Shown one piece after another: positions 25,299 to 36,871 of a stretch of DNA of 64,000 nt. The stretch spans positions 6,200,252-6,264,251 of the forward strand of contig NC_044917.1 of the NCBI RefSeq assembly GCF_003576645.1, written 5' to 3'. The notes beneath the pieces are model-generated. The model did not search any database and had not been told where the DNA came from. It saw only the letters and a list, made by a program, of their open reading frames with translations. A program made the position numbers and the translations under genes. How positions within the stretch are numbered: position 1 is the stretch's first letter; each line of letters begins with the position of its first letter. The DNA comes from Ipomoea triloba (lineage: Eukaryota; Streptophyta; Magnoliopsida; Solanales; Convolvulaceae).

Positions 25299-27253
25299 TT
25301 CTTTTTTTTTTTTTTTTCTATTAAAATTGGTAGAAAATTATGTTTGTCAAGTATCATTTTCCACATTATGTTTAAAATAAAAAAAATACGAAGTTATTTA
25401 AACCTACGTGTTTATCGATTATTTTTCTTCATTTGAACCTACAAATAATGCTATTGGTAGGTGACAATAATATCGAGTAGTGTGGTTATGTTTGTCCATT
25501 AGATTGAGTTGGTTATATCTAAATTTTATTTCAAATATTCAAAAATTTGAGTGCTACTTTTCAAGTTTTATTTTGGACGATATGAATACTATTCATGGAT
25601 GACAATAGATAAAATAATACCGAGGTTGAATAGTTGATAGTCGACTTTAAAATGAGTTTTAATAGTGAAATCTCCGTATCCAATTGTGTGTGTATGCTTT
25701 GTGTGTGATAGGATTTGGATTGATTTCAAGTAATATAATGGCACTTTCAATTGGATTTGGAATGAGTACATGTAACATTCATTCATATTTGGGTAGTTCT
25801 AAATGTATTCATATTCAAATTTGAAAATGACTAAATAGATAAATACCTACATATTGTTGTCGGGTAGAGTAAAAAAAAAAACAAGAGATACATAATATTA
25901 TAGGCAGTTATAGTAGTGGATATGTAGATAGTATGAATAATGGCGATGATGGTAAGATAAGTAGATATGAGTGGTGATAGGATAGCTAGGTAGGTGGTGG
26001 TAGCTAGAGGTATAACGTAGTATTATATACAATCATAGTACTGAATATGTAGATAGTATGAATAATGATGGTGATGGTAAGATAAGCAGATAGGAGTGAT
26101 GATAGGGTAAGTAAATGGTGATCTACAATCACTTTATTCACTTTTTTGAAGAAAGAAAGTTCATTACTCTATCTTGCAACATACCGATTATCAAATTGTA
26201 TATTCTTAAACCTTATTTTAAAAAACAAATCATATAAGAATTGTTAATTACCTCTTGCACTTATGCAGTATGAAAATCTTCAATTACATCATTCTAGCGT
26301 GTTGGTGACTAGGTGGTACTTTATATCTCTGTTTATTAAGTGCCACACTTTCTACGGTTTGCATCAAAAGAAAGAAAATAACTTTATTGACACATTTATC
26401 ACAATACTTTATATATAATAAGTAATTTTTTTGTCTGTTAATTTTATGGCTTTTTCTACAATAAATTTGTAATTATGTCCATATTCGTTTCTTCGAAAAA
26501 GATATTCATGTTTCATTTTTAATACTTTACAAATTTTGATTGGAGGAATACAAAATTAGGGAATACAATGGTCCCCCTAGGCACTAGGTGGTAGGGCTAA
26601 CATGATGCTCCACTCATTCCATTGACCAAAGCAGATTCTTAAACTACATCTAATGTATATTATAATTCACAATTGTACCCAAAAAAATTATAATTCACAA
26701 TACATTTATTTTGTAGGAATAGGATGCTAAATGTTAGGGATAGGCAATGAATATAATTAAGGAAAATGATAAGGGAAAATATTACTTCGACTTTTAAGTT
26801 TTACTCTCTAATTTTTATTTTTATTTTTTTTCATTCAAAATTTTGATTTTTTTTTTTAGCATTTATAGAATGAAAAACGTATAATCTCTTGTCACATTAG
26901 ATAGTAAAAGTGAAAGAGTGAAGATGGAATCCATGCGAAAGAACTCAACGATAAGTGTATTTCTACAGGGTATGAATCTCTCCGTCTTGATTTTTTTTTT
27001 TAAACTTTTTTATTGTTAGTTAAAGCCTTTGAATGGGTACCTTAAAATTTCATGTGGTTCTAATTGACTAGTGGTTAGACCCATAAAACATTATTAGTTT
27101 GTCACATATTTTGATTTTAGATGAAAAAAATGAAAGAAGTAAAAATTCTGACTCTTTTTTTTTTTAATCAATCATAACATGCCACGTTAGTGATGAGTGT
27201 AAAAAAATGAGTATTTATAGAATCATTTTGAAGTAATGTGCTTTTATATATAT
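25299..27253. other. AT-rich intergenic DNA
   Basis: No gene is seen. It includes an imperfect direct duplication at about 25895-26000 and 26015-26120. Both copies contain ATGTAGATAGTATGAATAAT followed by GATGGTAAGATAAG; this is listed separately. The rest is low-complexity AT sequence with T runs near 25300 and 26990. Confidence 0.5.
25895..26120. repeat. Imperfect tandem duplication of a ~120-bp GA/TA-rich unit
   Basis: Two adjacent copies share the blocks GGCAGTTATAGTAGTGGATATG / ACAATCATAGTACTGAATATG, then GTAGATAGTATGAATAATG and GATGGTAAGATAAG, in the same order and spacing. A GATAG(G)-rich filler lies between them. It is non-coding. Confidence 0.65.
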
Positions 27254-27727
27254 AGGGGCGCGCTCATGTGCGAACTTTCGCCCAGGAAATAAATGAGAAC
27301 GCTTCGCAGCCGTCCACGTGTCCAGATCAACGAATCAGATGTAATTTTTAGAACACGACGCGGTGATATTTTCGTAAATAACTTGAATTTTGGTGCAAGC
27401 AATTGTGTTATAAGTGTAAGTAGTTGGTGCACATTTACAATCACTTACAAGTGCAAGTAATTTATCTTGTTAACATTCGTGTACCTAAGTGCACCTAATT
27501 ATAACGTTAGGTGCAACTAGTTATAACATTAGGTGCACTTAGTATTGATGCTCAGTTTACCTTTTACTTGCACATGTAATACATTTTACTTGCACTTTGA
27601 TGTTCAATTATTTACGAAAATGCCACCGCAATTTTTTTTATAAAAAAAAATCAGTGTTTCTGATCCGTTAGATCTGAACATGTGAACGGATGACATGCGT
27701 TCTCATTTCTTTCCTGGGCGAGTGGTT
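27254..27727. mobile_element. Non-autonomous TIR element (MITE)
   Basis: The subterminal arms are inverted repeats: CGCCCAGGAAATAAATGAGA (27280 on) pairs with TCTCATTTCTTTCCTGGGCG near 27701-27720. Further inside, GATATTTTCGTAAATAA pairs with TTATTTACGAAAATGCC. The interior has repeated AAGTGCAAGTAA-type words and no open frame. The element sits between two TATATATA stretches, so a TA target duplication is possible but not provable. The outermost bases (GGGGCGCGCTCATGTGCGAA) are not mirrored well on the right. Confidence 0.7.
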
Positions 27728-29295
27728 ATATATATATATTAGTGTGCCAATAGAAACAAAAAGATGCCTATGCAAAGTTATTTAATTTGCTTCTTCTTTT
27801 TAAATTTTATTTTAAAGAAATGTGCTTCAAGAAAAGAATATAATATAATATAATGGAACTTTAATTTAATTGATGAATGATGATAGATTTAGATCTGCAC
27901 ATATGTATATGTTTCTTCTCTCCTTCCTGCCCCCACCCTTTAATTATTTAATGTGTGATACTGTTTTGATCAGAGAGTTAAGGTATTTATGCAGATAGAT
28001 ATCAATGATTTTTTTAAACAAAAAAAAAATATTTTTTTTTTGTTTTTTTTTTTTTGGTCATCAATTGAAATGGTGAATGTATAGTACTACCATATAAATT
28101 TCATTTAGATTACTTCTAGTAAAGCTAAAATTTGTGACTGAATGGGCTTCCTAAGTTGGCATAAGTGTGAAAATGGATCACTTGTGCACAAAGTTAATGA
28201 CATGGAGTGACTGAGAGGTTGTTTAAGCGACTGGTAAGTGTATATTTGTTCATATTTACACTCCATATTTAAGCTAATATTACCACTAAGTGTTAAAATT
28301 ATGCTAAAAATAATCTTGATTTTCTTCATTTGTATTAATATTTACAAATTATTATATTATGAAGAAAGTTGAGAAAATTAGGTAAAATTAAACGTAATTG
28401 GATGATGCATGTGAAACAAATCTTATTTGTTTTCATCATGTTGAGTCATCCTACACTTCAATTCCTTAGTGGTAAATGGTAATAATTAAATTCCTTAGTG
28501 GTAATAATGGAAGATATAAAAGATTTGGGAAGATATTGGAAGATGATGTAGAAGGCCATTTTGCAAGTGGAAGGCAAAAGAGAATGGATTGTGAAGATAT
28601 CAAAATCAGGCATTGAAGAATTATGGAGCAAGATGTGTTGCCTTTGCCTTTGCCTGCTTAGCTTCTCACTTCTCAGAGAATATTATGTTGGACACTTTAC
28701 CTATAATCAGTGCCTTTTGTTTGTTGTTTTGTTATTTTACCTTTTAACTTGGCTAATGCAATGCCTAGTTATGTTTAAGGGACAATGAATAAAATAAATC
28801 AATTGGATTGAATTTGCCAGATTATTAAACTCTTAAAAATGTAGGATAAATGTTCAAATTTCAGTAAAAAAAATTTCTTTAACTTCGTAAATAACCTTAT
28901 TGAACAACATAACATCATGCACCAACAACAATAATAACATAGTATGTACTATAACTTCAAGGCTTTGTCCGAGATCACTACTAACAAAAAATTTTCTAAT
29001 GATGAGTGCTTGAAAGGGTCATATTTTGCCACGGCAATCATACACTCTCACATGGAAGTCAACATATTAAAATGCACAATTTGGTACCTAAAACAACTAT
29101 AATAAAAACAATTGTATATCCTAGTCAACCATATGTCTGTTCTATGCATCTAGCCCCCCAACAACCAACGGATATATAAACATTAAAAACCCCCAAGTAG
29201 TGTACTGTAAAAGGAAATTAAAATTCCCAAAAAGTGGTTTGATTCTTAGTACATCAACTTTGCTAGTTTTAATTTCAAGTCAACCATAACCTTAA
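27728..29295. other. AT-rich intergenic DNA
   Basis: No gene is seen. T and A homopolymers lie at 28018-28055. The small open frames at 28105-28329 and 28561-28788 have no recognisable similarity and no splice-compatible neighbours. Confidence 0.5.
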
Positions 29296-29729
29296 GGGGC
29301 GTTTGGTTTAAGGAATTTCAGATTACTGTACTCTTAATTACGTTAATTAGATTATCTTCACATACTTCCTAGTACATATTTTTGAAAAAGTGCACAATGT
29401 TTGTTTGGTTTAAATTTCAGTAATATATTATTGAAATGTTTGGTTGATGGGTATCTTTATGCCAATTTAAATATTTTATTTTGGTTATGTTTGGCAAATT
29501 TAGCAGAAAAGATTGCTGAAAGCTAAAAGTTGAAATCTGAAAAGCTGTTATGCTTAAAAGTATTTGGTAAAATTATTTTTTTGATAAGCTGATAAATGTA
29601 AAAAGATTAAAAATGACATCTTTATAAAATTTAAATAGTTTTAATTTAAATAGATTTGTTTACATATTAAAATATAAAATAATGAAACCAATATATTTTA
29701 GTAAAATATAAAGTAAGAACATATATTTG

Positions 29730-29734
<5 letters not shown>

Positions 29735-29793
<59 letters not shown>
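29735..29793. repeat. (AT)n microsatellite
   Basis: Uninterrupted AT dinucleotides of about 58 bases inside the Tourist-like element. Confidence 0.95.
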
Positions 29794-29797
<4 letters not shown>

Positions 29798-30950
29798 AAA
29801 ACAAAATGTTTATAGTTCATAAAATTAGTTAATACAAAAATTAATGTTCAAACACACAAATGTCAAATTGAAATTACAACCAAACATATTGAAGAGAAAA
29901 ATTCAAAAGGGTTTTAATTGGGAGTGTTAAAGGATGACATTTATTTAAATAATAAGGATAAAGATGACAAAAAAAAGTTAGGAAGCTACTAGATTTTTGA
30001 AACATAGTGTTTCAAAATAAGCTCTTAGTTTAAGCTACTAACTTATTTTGGGAACATTACCCAACAGAACTTATACCTTATTAGTAGTTTAAAATAAGTT
30101 ATAAGCAGTGAGCTCCTAAATAAGCTCTGTTAGTATTTTCCACTCTCAATTATTTAAGCTAGGAACAAATCTCACTTTTAGTCACTATTGTGCCATTGTT
30201 ACATTTAGTTTTATTCTTTTAATTTTGTCACATTAATTACATCATTGACTTTTATTTGCTTGTCACAATTAGTCTTTCGTTTAAATGTTCGTCATTTCAC
30301 CATTTAATAAAGATAACTAAAATGTAATTTTATCATTCAAGCCTCTTGCCCTAACATGTAACTTCTCTCACTCTCTTGTAAACTTCTTAAATTACATATT
30401 AGTCATATTTATTAAATGATGAAATAACAAAATTTTAAAAGGATGACTAATTATAGCAAACAAATGAAAGAAAACACTGCAATGTGATAAAATTGAAAGG
30501 GAATGACTAAATGTGGTAATATACTAATGTCACAATAATCATTATCCTGGTCTAAAAAAGTGAAATTTGCTCTTAGATTATAAACTATTGTTCATTGACA
30601 TACTTTGACCGATACTTTGTTATTGACTTAACATTATACTTACAATTTATAAGATATTTTAATTTTAGTGATTCATGATTTTTATTCAATTTATTGACGT
30701 AATTTTGTAAAAGATGTCAAATAAATTGCTTCATGAGAAATTATTTGAGTATATCTTTAGCTCATATTTTATATATAACACATTTACAATTATAAATAAT
30801 AATAAGAAAATAAATAAATGAAATTTTAAAAAACCAAAATCCAATTAGTTGGTACTGTATTGTATATATAGAGTGAAAGGAACATACAAGGAAATATGAT
30901 TAAAGGGAAAAATAAGAAAATATGCTTGAGAATATCATATTACCTGCCAA

Positions 30951-31085
30951 TGACCTTGTGGTCTAGTGGCACTTGGTGTCCCGGTTAACACTCCCACATG
31001 GATGATGGGAGTGGGTTCGAGCCTCAGTGGAGTCAACTGTTGACTTCTTGTGCTTCAGTAATAGCTACGTTATAACAGAGTCAGT
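30951..31085 (+). mobile_element. tRNA-derived SINE (family 1)
   Basis: It has an RNA polymerase III internal promoter of the tRNA type: A box TGGTCTAGTGG (30960 region) and B box GGTTCGAGCC about 45 bases downstream. It does not fold as a complete tRNA. The same core (CCCGGTTAACACT(C/T), CACATGGATGATGGGAGT) occurs inverted at 36577-36645, and its 3' part (GTCAGTAGTAC) recurs near 32330, so this is a dispersed family. Confidence 0.75.
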
Positions 31086-31211
31086 AGTACACAACGTGAC
31101 ATGCGTTTAACATTTTCGAGGAATAATATATGACGAGAACCAAATATAAGAGTATATTATTCCAAAGTCTATATCATATAATATGAAATTCCTTGATCAG
31201 CCAAACACTCC

Positions 31212-32667
31212 TAAAGTTTGAATACAATTAAATGTTGTGTTTAAAGAATTCCAAATTGGTAATTTAGTTTCTTTGAGAGTTTAATAAATGTTGTTTTGCT
31301 TAGGAACCTGAAAACATGCAATTGAGAGGAGTACAACAACATGGTACATTTCCTAATGTAATATATTATCAACATGGACAACTTTTTAATATTATATATA
31401 GTTTCATCAACAAGCTAAGTGATTTATGATGAGGTGGTTTTATATTTGAATTCTACGGGCCGGGGAATCTTGAATTTTACTCCATCAATTCTACTACTTG
31501 ATGTGGCAAACATAGACATGACATTTTCATTTAGTGAGTTCAGGAAAAGTTGTCTACATTCAAACTTTGTGAATGGAATAAAAGTTATTAGGAGTAGAAT
31601 TTGAGAGTACAAGTAGTATTTTCATTTTTTTAATTAAAGTAAGCTACTTGTTTCAGATCTTTCAAATAGTACCAGTTGGTGTCATTGATGATGTAATTTG
31701 AGTCATGTATAAAATGCGAAAAAAAATTAATAGTCAAATAACAAATGTATAAAATGTAGTAGAATAGTTTAGTGACCAAAAATGAGAATTTTTTTTTTTT
31801 TTTTAGTTAAGTGTTCAAAGAATGAAAATTTCCATTGTGATATATTATATTAATTTTTAGGTAACTGATAGTATGAAATTTGAGGTAAAAGATTTGGAAA
31901 ATAAACATTTTCAGTTAAATTATCTGAAATATTTTCTCTTTCCAAGTGGGAGAAAGAAATGCTTATTTTCTATCCAAAAGATGCAGTCAATTAAGGATGG
32001 GAATAATTCCTAATTAAAATAGTGACATATTTGTTGCACCACACAGATAAATTAAATGACATTTTTCTCACTCCTGCTCATCTAATCTTATATAGCTAGC
32101 TACTACTATACCCTACAAAGAGTGGTCCATAAAAGATAAAGATTCCTAAATCCTAATAAATACTTAACTCCTCAAAAATCATCACTATATTCTCAAACTT
32201 TTAGTCTAATTAACATAATCGGAAAGGTGGATTCAAGTCTCAGTACTGAAAGCAATATTGACTGTTTATGTTTTAGAAAGTTAAGAAAGTAATTATAAAT
32301 ATTCTACGTACCAAGTCAGTAGTACTCAAAAAACAAACACACACATCATCCACTAAAAATTAAATGTGGCAAAAGATCATCCACTAAAAATGTGGCAAAA
32401 ATCAACTAGTGTTCAGATGCATGTGCATTTACAAATTAAACCCATTAAGATATGTCATTATCATGGCTATATAATCAACACTGAAGGGCTCATATCTCTC
32501 TCTCACCCTTACCCTTTAGAGATTGAGATAGGTCATTATCATGGCCATATATAATCAACCATGAAGGGCTCATCTCTCTCTCTCTCTTTCTCTGAACTTA
32601 TTGAGTTTCCTTCAACAGCGCAGCCTTACACCACATAATAAACCTCTCTCATCTCTCTAACCAAACC
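31212..32667. other. Intergenic DNA and upstream region of the first CYP72A gene
   Basis: No further gene is seen. A SINE-like piece at about 32215-32335 has a B-box-like GGATTCAAGTCTC and ends in GTCAGTAGTAC, as in the SINE at 30951. Just before the P450 start there are two direct copies, about 80 bases apart (32454-32502 and 32532-32580). Both contain GTCATTATCATGGC, ATAATCAAC and GAAGGGCTCAT. A CT-rich run of about 25 bases follows (32566-32592), probably the 5' leader. Confidence 0.55.
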
Positions 32668-35600
32668 ATGGATAGAATACAATTCTGGGTTTCAATACTA
32701 TTCTTGTTTGTAAGTGTAGCTGCGGTGGTGATATGGGCATGCAGGGTGGTGCAATGGGTGTGGTTGAAGCCAAGAAAGCTGGAGAAATGGTTAAGGCAAC
32801 AAGGGCTGAATGGGAGTTCGTACAGAGTATTCTATGGTGATACCAAGGAGATGGCAAACTTGAGCGCTAAAGCTAAGTCTAAGCCTATTAACCTCTCTGA
32901 CGATATTCTCCCTCGCGTTCTTCCTTTCTACCATCTCGCTGTCACCAAGTATGGTGCGTATGTATGTAAATGCTCATATATAGAACTCCTCAATTCATTA
33001 TATTCTTCAATAATTCATTCTCATTTTCCACTTTGCTCTCTAATTTTATTTTTGGATTTTAGTACACAATTAATATGCATGCACAAACACAATAAAGTGA
33101 TAACAAATAATATATGGGCATCCACTAGATTTGGATTAGATTTTCCTAAAAAATTCTAAGGTGTTGATTTACATTGAGTGCTCGATAGTTGATATAACCA
33201 AGCATGCACCTAATTAAACATCATATTTTTCATTTTTACCAAAATATATAAATGCCAAACAAGGTAAAAATGTCTTATAATCAGTTATATATAGTGATAA
33301 TTTGTACATTGTGATTACTTTGTTGTACACTTAGAAATTATTTCCAATTTTACCCTTCTCATTCTTTCTTTACTTGTATGTACACTTACAAGTTTTTTCA
33401 TAATTTTATATATATATATATTCTTGATATATTGAGTACTCATATTATTTTTATTTTGCTATAATTTTACTATGTATTTCATCGAACATTTATTTAATAG
33501 TGTAATATGCAATAACTTAACTAGTAAAATATATAAATGCCAATAAGGGTAGAGCTCTAATGAAAATAAAAACTGTGTTGGTGAACTTATTAGTTGTAAT
33601 GATAATTTGTGTATTGTACATACTTTTTGTACACTTAAAAATTATTTCTGATTTTACTATTTTTTTTCTCTAAGTTAGTAATGCCGTCAAATACTCAAAT
33701 GTATTAACTTGTCTTTATTATTATTTCTATTTTTTTAATCTCTTTAAATTTTATTATATTTTTTATTAAACATTTATTCAATGGCATAATATGTGATAAC
33801 TTGACCTAGTATGTGTGTGAACCACAGAGAAATGAATGTAGTAATTGAATTGGCTTCTTTTGAAGTTCGAAATAAGCAGACTAAAATTAATTAATTATAG
33901 AGTTATGATAAGTTGATTGGTTATTAATTTTATAAATAATTTAAATTTTCCTACTTTAAAAAAAAAATTCTTCTACTTTCTATCCAATTAACACGAGCGA
34001 TCTCTCAGGACCATTAGTAGTTTTGGAACTAAAAATATGATTGGGTTTTGCATGTTTCCTGGCGGGTTGATTGGGGGTGTTCACTGTTCACTAATCAGGA
34101 TTCAGGACCATAATTTTTGTTAGTGGTCCCACCCAATAATTTTTGTTAGTGGTCCCAACCAATTACTTGTGGGCCACTAATTTTTGTTTCCACTAACGTT
34201 AACACTGCAAAAGGAATTGAACGATGTGTTATACTATCAACCAGATTCATATTATTACATTGTGAATACTAATCCAAAAATGACATATTTGTAGTTAATA
34301 TATGTTGTATATCGTTAGCAATTTATGTATCTGTAAACAAATTAATCATTTAATTACCATATAATTTATTTTCCTATCATTCCATAATTCCATGCCTCTT
34401 ATATTAAATGGGAACCATGCATGCATGCAGGTAAAAATTGCTTCGTGTGGTCAGGTCCAGCGCCAAGGGTGATTATATCGGAACCGGAACTAATGCAAGA
34501 GGTTTTTATGAACAACACCATATTCAAGCGCCCTAAACCTCATCCTCTCGTCAAGTTCCTTGTTTCCGGCTTGGGCCGCTACGAAGACCAGCAATGGGCT
34601 CGCCATCGGAAAATTATTAGCCCTGCTTTCTATCCCGACAAGATCAAAGTATTTTTTTAATACTATGACTCTATTACAATGCAATATCTGTTCATAATCT
34701 CAGATATTTTTTTCTTTTAGTGTATGGTGCCTTCAGTGACATTGAGTTGCGAAGAAATGATCATAAAGAAGTGGGAATTGTTGACCTCGGAGAAGAATTG
34801 GTGCGATTTTGATGTGCAGCCGTACTTGGATCGATTTACCAGCGACGTGATTTCAAGAACTGCTTTCGGATGCAGCTACGTTGAAGGAAACAAAATTTTT
34901 AGTCTGCAAACTGAACAAGCAGAACTCACGCGTCAAGTCCTTCACTCTGTTTATTCTCCAGATTGGTGGTAATTAAACTTCCGATTCAAAATCTAAATTT
35001 TTTATTTAATTAATCTCAATCAAATTGGTCAGATTGATTGCTTGATAACCACAAAGTGACAAGTTCAGTTTACTGACAGTACACATCATCTGGTAGTTAC
35101 TGTGAGTTTTCTGGTGACAAACTCAAAATTATTATTTATCTGATAGGTTATTGTCATCGAAGAGAAGCAGAAGAATGCATGAGATCGACAATGAGATTCG
35201 AGGCATGATGAAGGGTATGATTGGGAAGAGAGAGAGAGGCATGAAGGAGAAGGTGGGAGATGATGATGAGGAGGAGGACTTAGACTTGTTGGGAGTTCTG
35301 CTGAAATCTGGATTTAGCACTGATGAAGTGATTGAAGAATGCCAACATTTCTACTTTGCTGGCCAAGAAAGCGGCTCCGATTTTCTCGTGTGGATCATGA
35401 TTTTGTTAAGCATTCACCAAACATGGCAGGACCGCGCTAGGCAAGAGGTTCAATCAGTCTTCCGTAACAATAAACCGGATTTTGATGGACTCAACCGTCT
35501 CAAGATTGTAAGTGATAGACTGACTTACCTCATTGTAGTCAGTTAATATAAACTTATAAATTCGACTAATTACATGAAATTGGTTAGTTTAGAATTCAAT

Positions 35601-36104
35601 TGCATATTTTTTAAGTTCAATGACCTAATTGCATTTTGGTGTGTAGTTTAATGGCCTATTTGACATTTATTTGTACAGTTGACGATGATTCTGAACGAGG
35701 TTTTGAGGTTGTACCCTCCATCGCCCTATACAATTCGAACCATGTACGAGGAAACAAAGCTAGGCGAAATGAAGCTGCCGCCAAATATTATCCTTGTATT
35801 GTCGTCGCTCCTTGTCCAGCGAGATCCCGACGTGTGGGGGGCCGACGCCGGGGAGTTCAAGCCGGAAAGATTTGCAGAGGGGGTGGCGAAAGCAACGAAG
35901 AACCGGCTGGCTTTCCTGCCTTTCGGGTGGGGTCCACGTACATGCATTGGGAATAATTTTGCGATGATGGAAGCAAAGATCGCCATTGCAACCATACTTC
36001 AACGCTTCTCTTTTCAGCTGTCTCCTTCCTATGCTCATTCGCCTTGCTTTGTGGTCACTCTTAAACCCCAGTTTGGTGCCCCTCTCGTCCTCCACAAAAT
36101 CTGA
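32668..36104 (+). CDS. CYP72A: Cytochrome P450, CYP72A family (gene A)
   Basis: ER-anchored mono-oxygenase of clan 72; relatives act on terpenoids, iridoids and gibberellins, but the substrate cannot be told. Exons: 32668-32953, 34431-34648, 34721-34968, 35147-35507 and 35679-36104, summing to 1539 nt or 512 residues. All borders are GT/AG with compatible phases. N-terminal membrane anchor (FWVSILFLFVSVAAVVIWA), then WLKPRKLEKWLRQQGLNG. I-helix AGQES at about residues 322-326, ExxR (ELVLR-type, NEVLR) at 378-381, PERF motif FKPERF, and haem loop PFGWGPRTCIG with Cys460. The I-helix carries Ser where genes B and C and most P450s have Thr, followed by GSD. An acidic run (DDDEEEDLD) precedes LLGVLL. 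The first intron is 1.48 kb. Gene A is clearly more divergent than B and C are from each other and keeps one intron they lack (34969-35146). It looks intact. Confidence 0.93.
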
Positions 36105-36871
36105 TAGATTCGCCCTAGCTACCTAGCTAGCCTTCATCAACATATATAATAATTCTTTGATCTCTTTCATCTTAGTGGTTTCATTGCTTTAATTTTGCAT
36201 GTCTGATCTCCGATCCGGCCCCAAATAATCCTTTGTTGATCTGATCTTTCGGAGCGAATTGAAGCAGTGAGATTTTTTGTTTCTTTCTTTTGGGTACTAC
36301 TCTGCAAGTTATTAAAATCGAGAATTTTAGCCCCCTACCCACTCTGGGGTGCAATTGGGTGTCATTAAAACGCAAGATCTTTAACAACTGAGGTCATATC
36401 GGTCACAAAGTGGATCATGAAAAAATGTTTATTTTTAATTTATTTTTTGTGTTATTATTTATTATTTGGTAATATATCAAATAATAAATCTTCCATACAC
36501 AAAAATAAATAGAACTTCAAAAAATAAGTTTTTTTTTTAGTACTACCCCCTGTTAGAATGTAGTATCTGTTCATAACTACTCCCATCATCCATGTGAAAG
36601 TGTTAACCGGGATACCGGATGCCACTAGACTATAAGGTCTTTGGCAAAAAATAAGTATTTAATAACATTAAAATTAAATTTTTATGTTTGTTGGTTTATC
36701 TTGATTGTTGATCCATGGTTGATTGTATAATGATTGGTGGCTCACTTCGATCTCTCCCATTTCAGCCCAATTTTACTGATTTTCAAGCCCACTAGACCAT
36801 CTTGGACCCATTTCTACACTCAATCCAACAATGTGAAAATATGGAGTATATCACCAATCATGGCAAATTAT
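36105..36871. other. 3' flank of gene A and intergenic DNA
   Basis: No gene is seen. It contains the inverted SINE fragment at 36577-36645 and AT-rich sequence. Short open frames here are shadows. Confidence 0.5.
36577..36645 (-). mobile_element. SINE fragment (family 1)
   Basis: The reverse complement carries CTTATAGTCTAGTGGCATCC (A-box region) and CCCGGTTAACACTTTCACAT, then GGATGATGGGAGTAG. It matches the 5' half of the SINE at 30951-31085. The B-box half is missing. Confidence 0.75.

Larger units (their letters stand above)
29296..31211. mobile_element. PIF/Harbinger (Tourist-like) element with nested insertions
   Basis: The left end GGGGCGTTTGGTTTAAGGAA is mirrored by the right end, which on the minus strand reads GGAGTGTTTGGCTGATCAAG and then GAATTTCA; the left end continues with TTTCA as well. 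The element is flanked by TAA on both sides (29293-29295 and 31212-31214), the 3-base duplication typical of this superfamily. No transposase is visible. The interior contains a long AT dinucleotide run (about 29735-29793), repeated 'AGCTTA/TAAGCT' words around 29500-30130 that look like a second nested element, and a SINE at about 30951-31085. Confidence 0.65.

Noticed and set aside
28561..28788. 75-codon open frame as a small gene
   Set aside because: AT-rich spacer, no similarity, no conserved motif and no supporting signals.
30955..31030. Possible tRNA gene (A and B boxes present)
   Set aside because: No acceptor stem or anticodon arm can be formed, and a diverged half copy exists elsewhere; better explained as a SINE.
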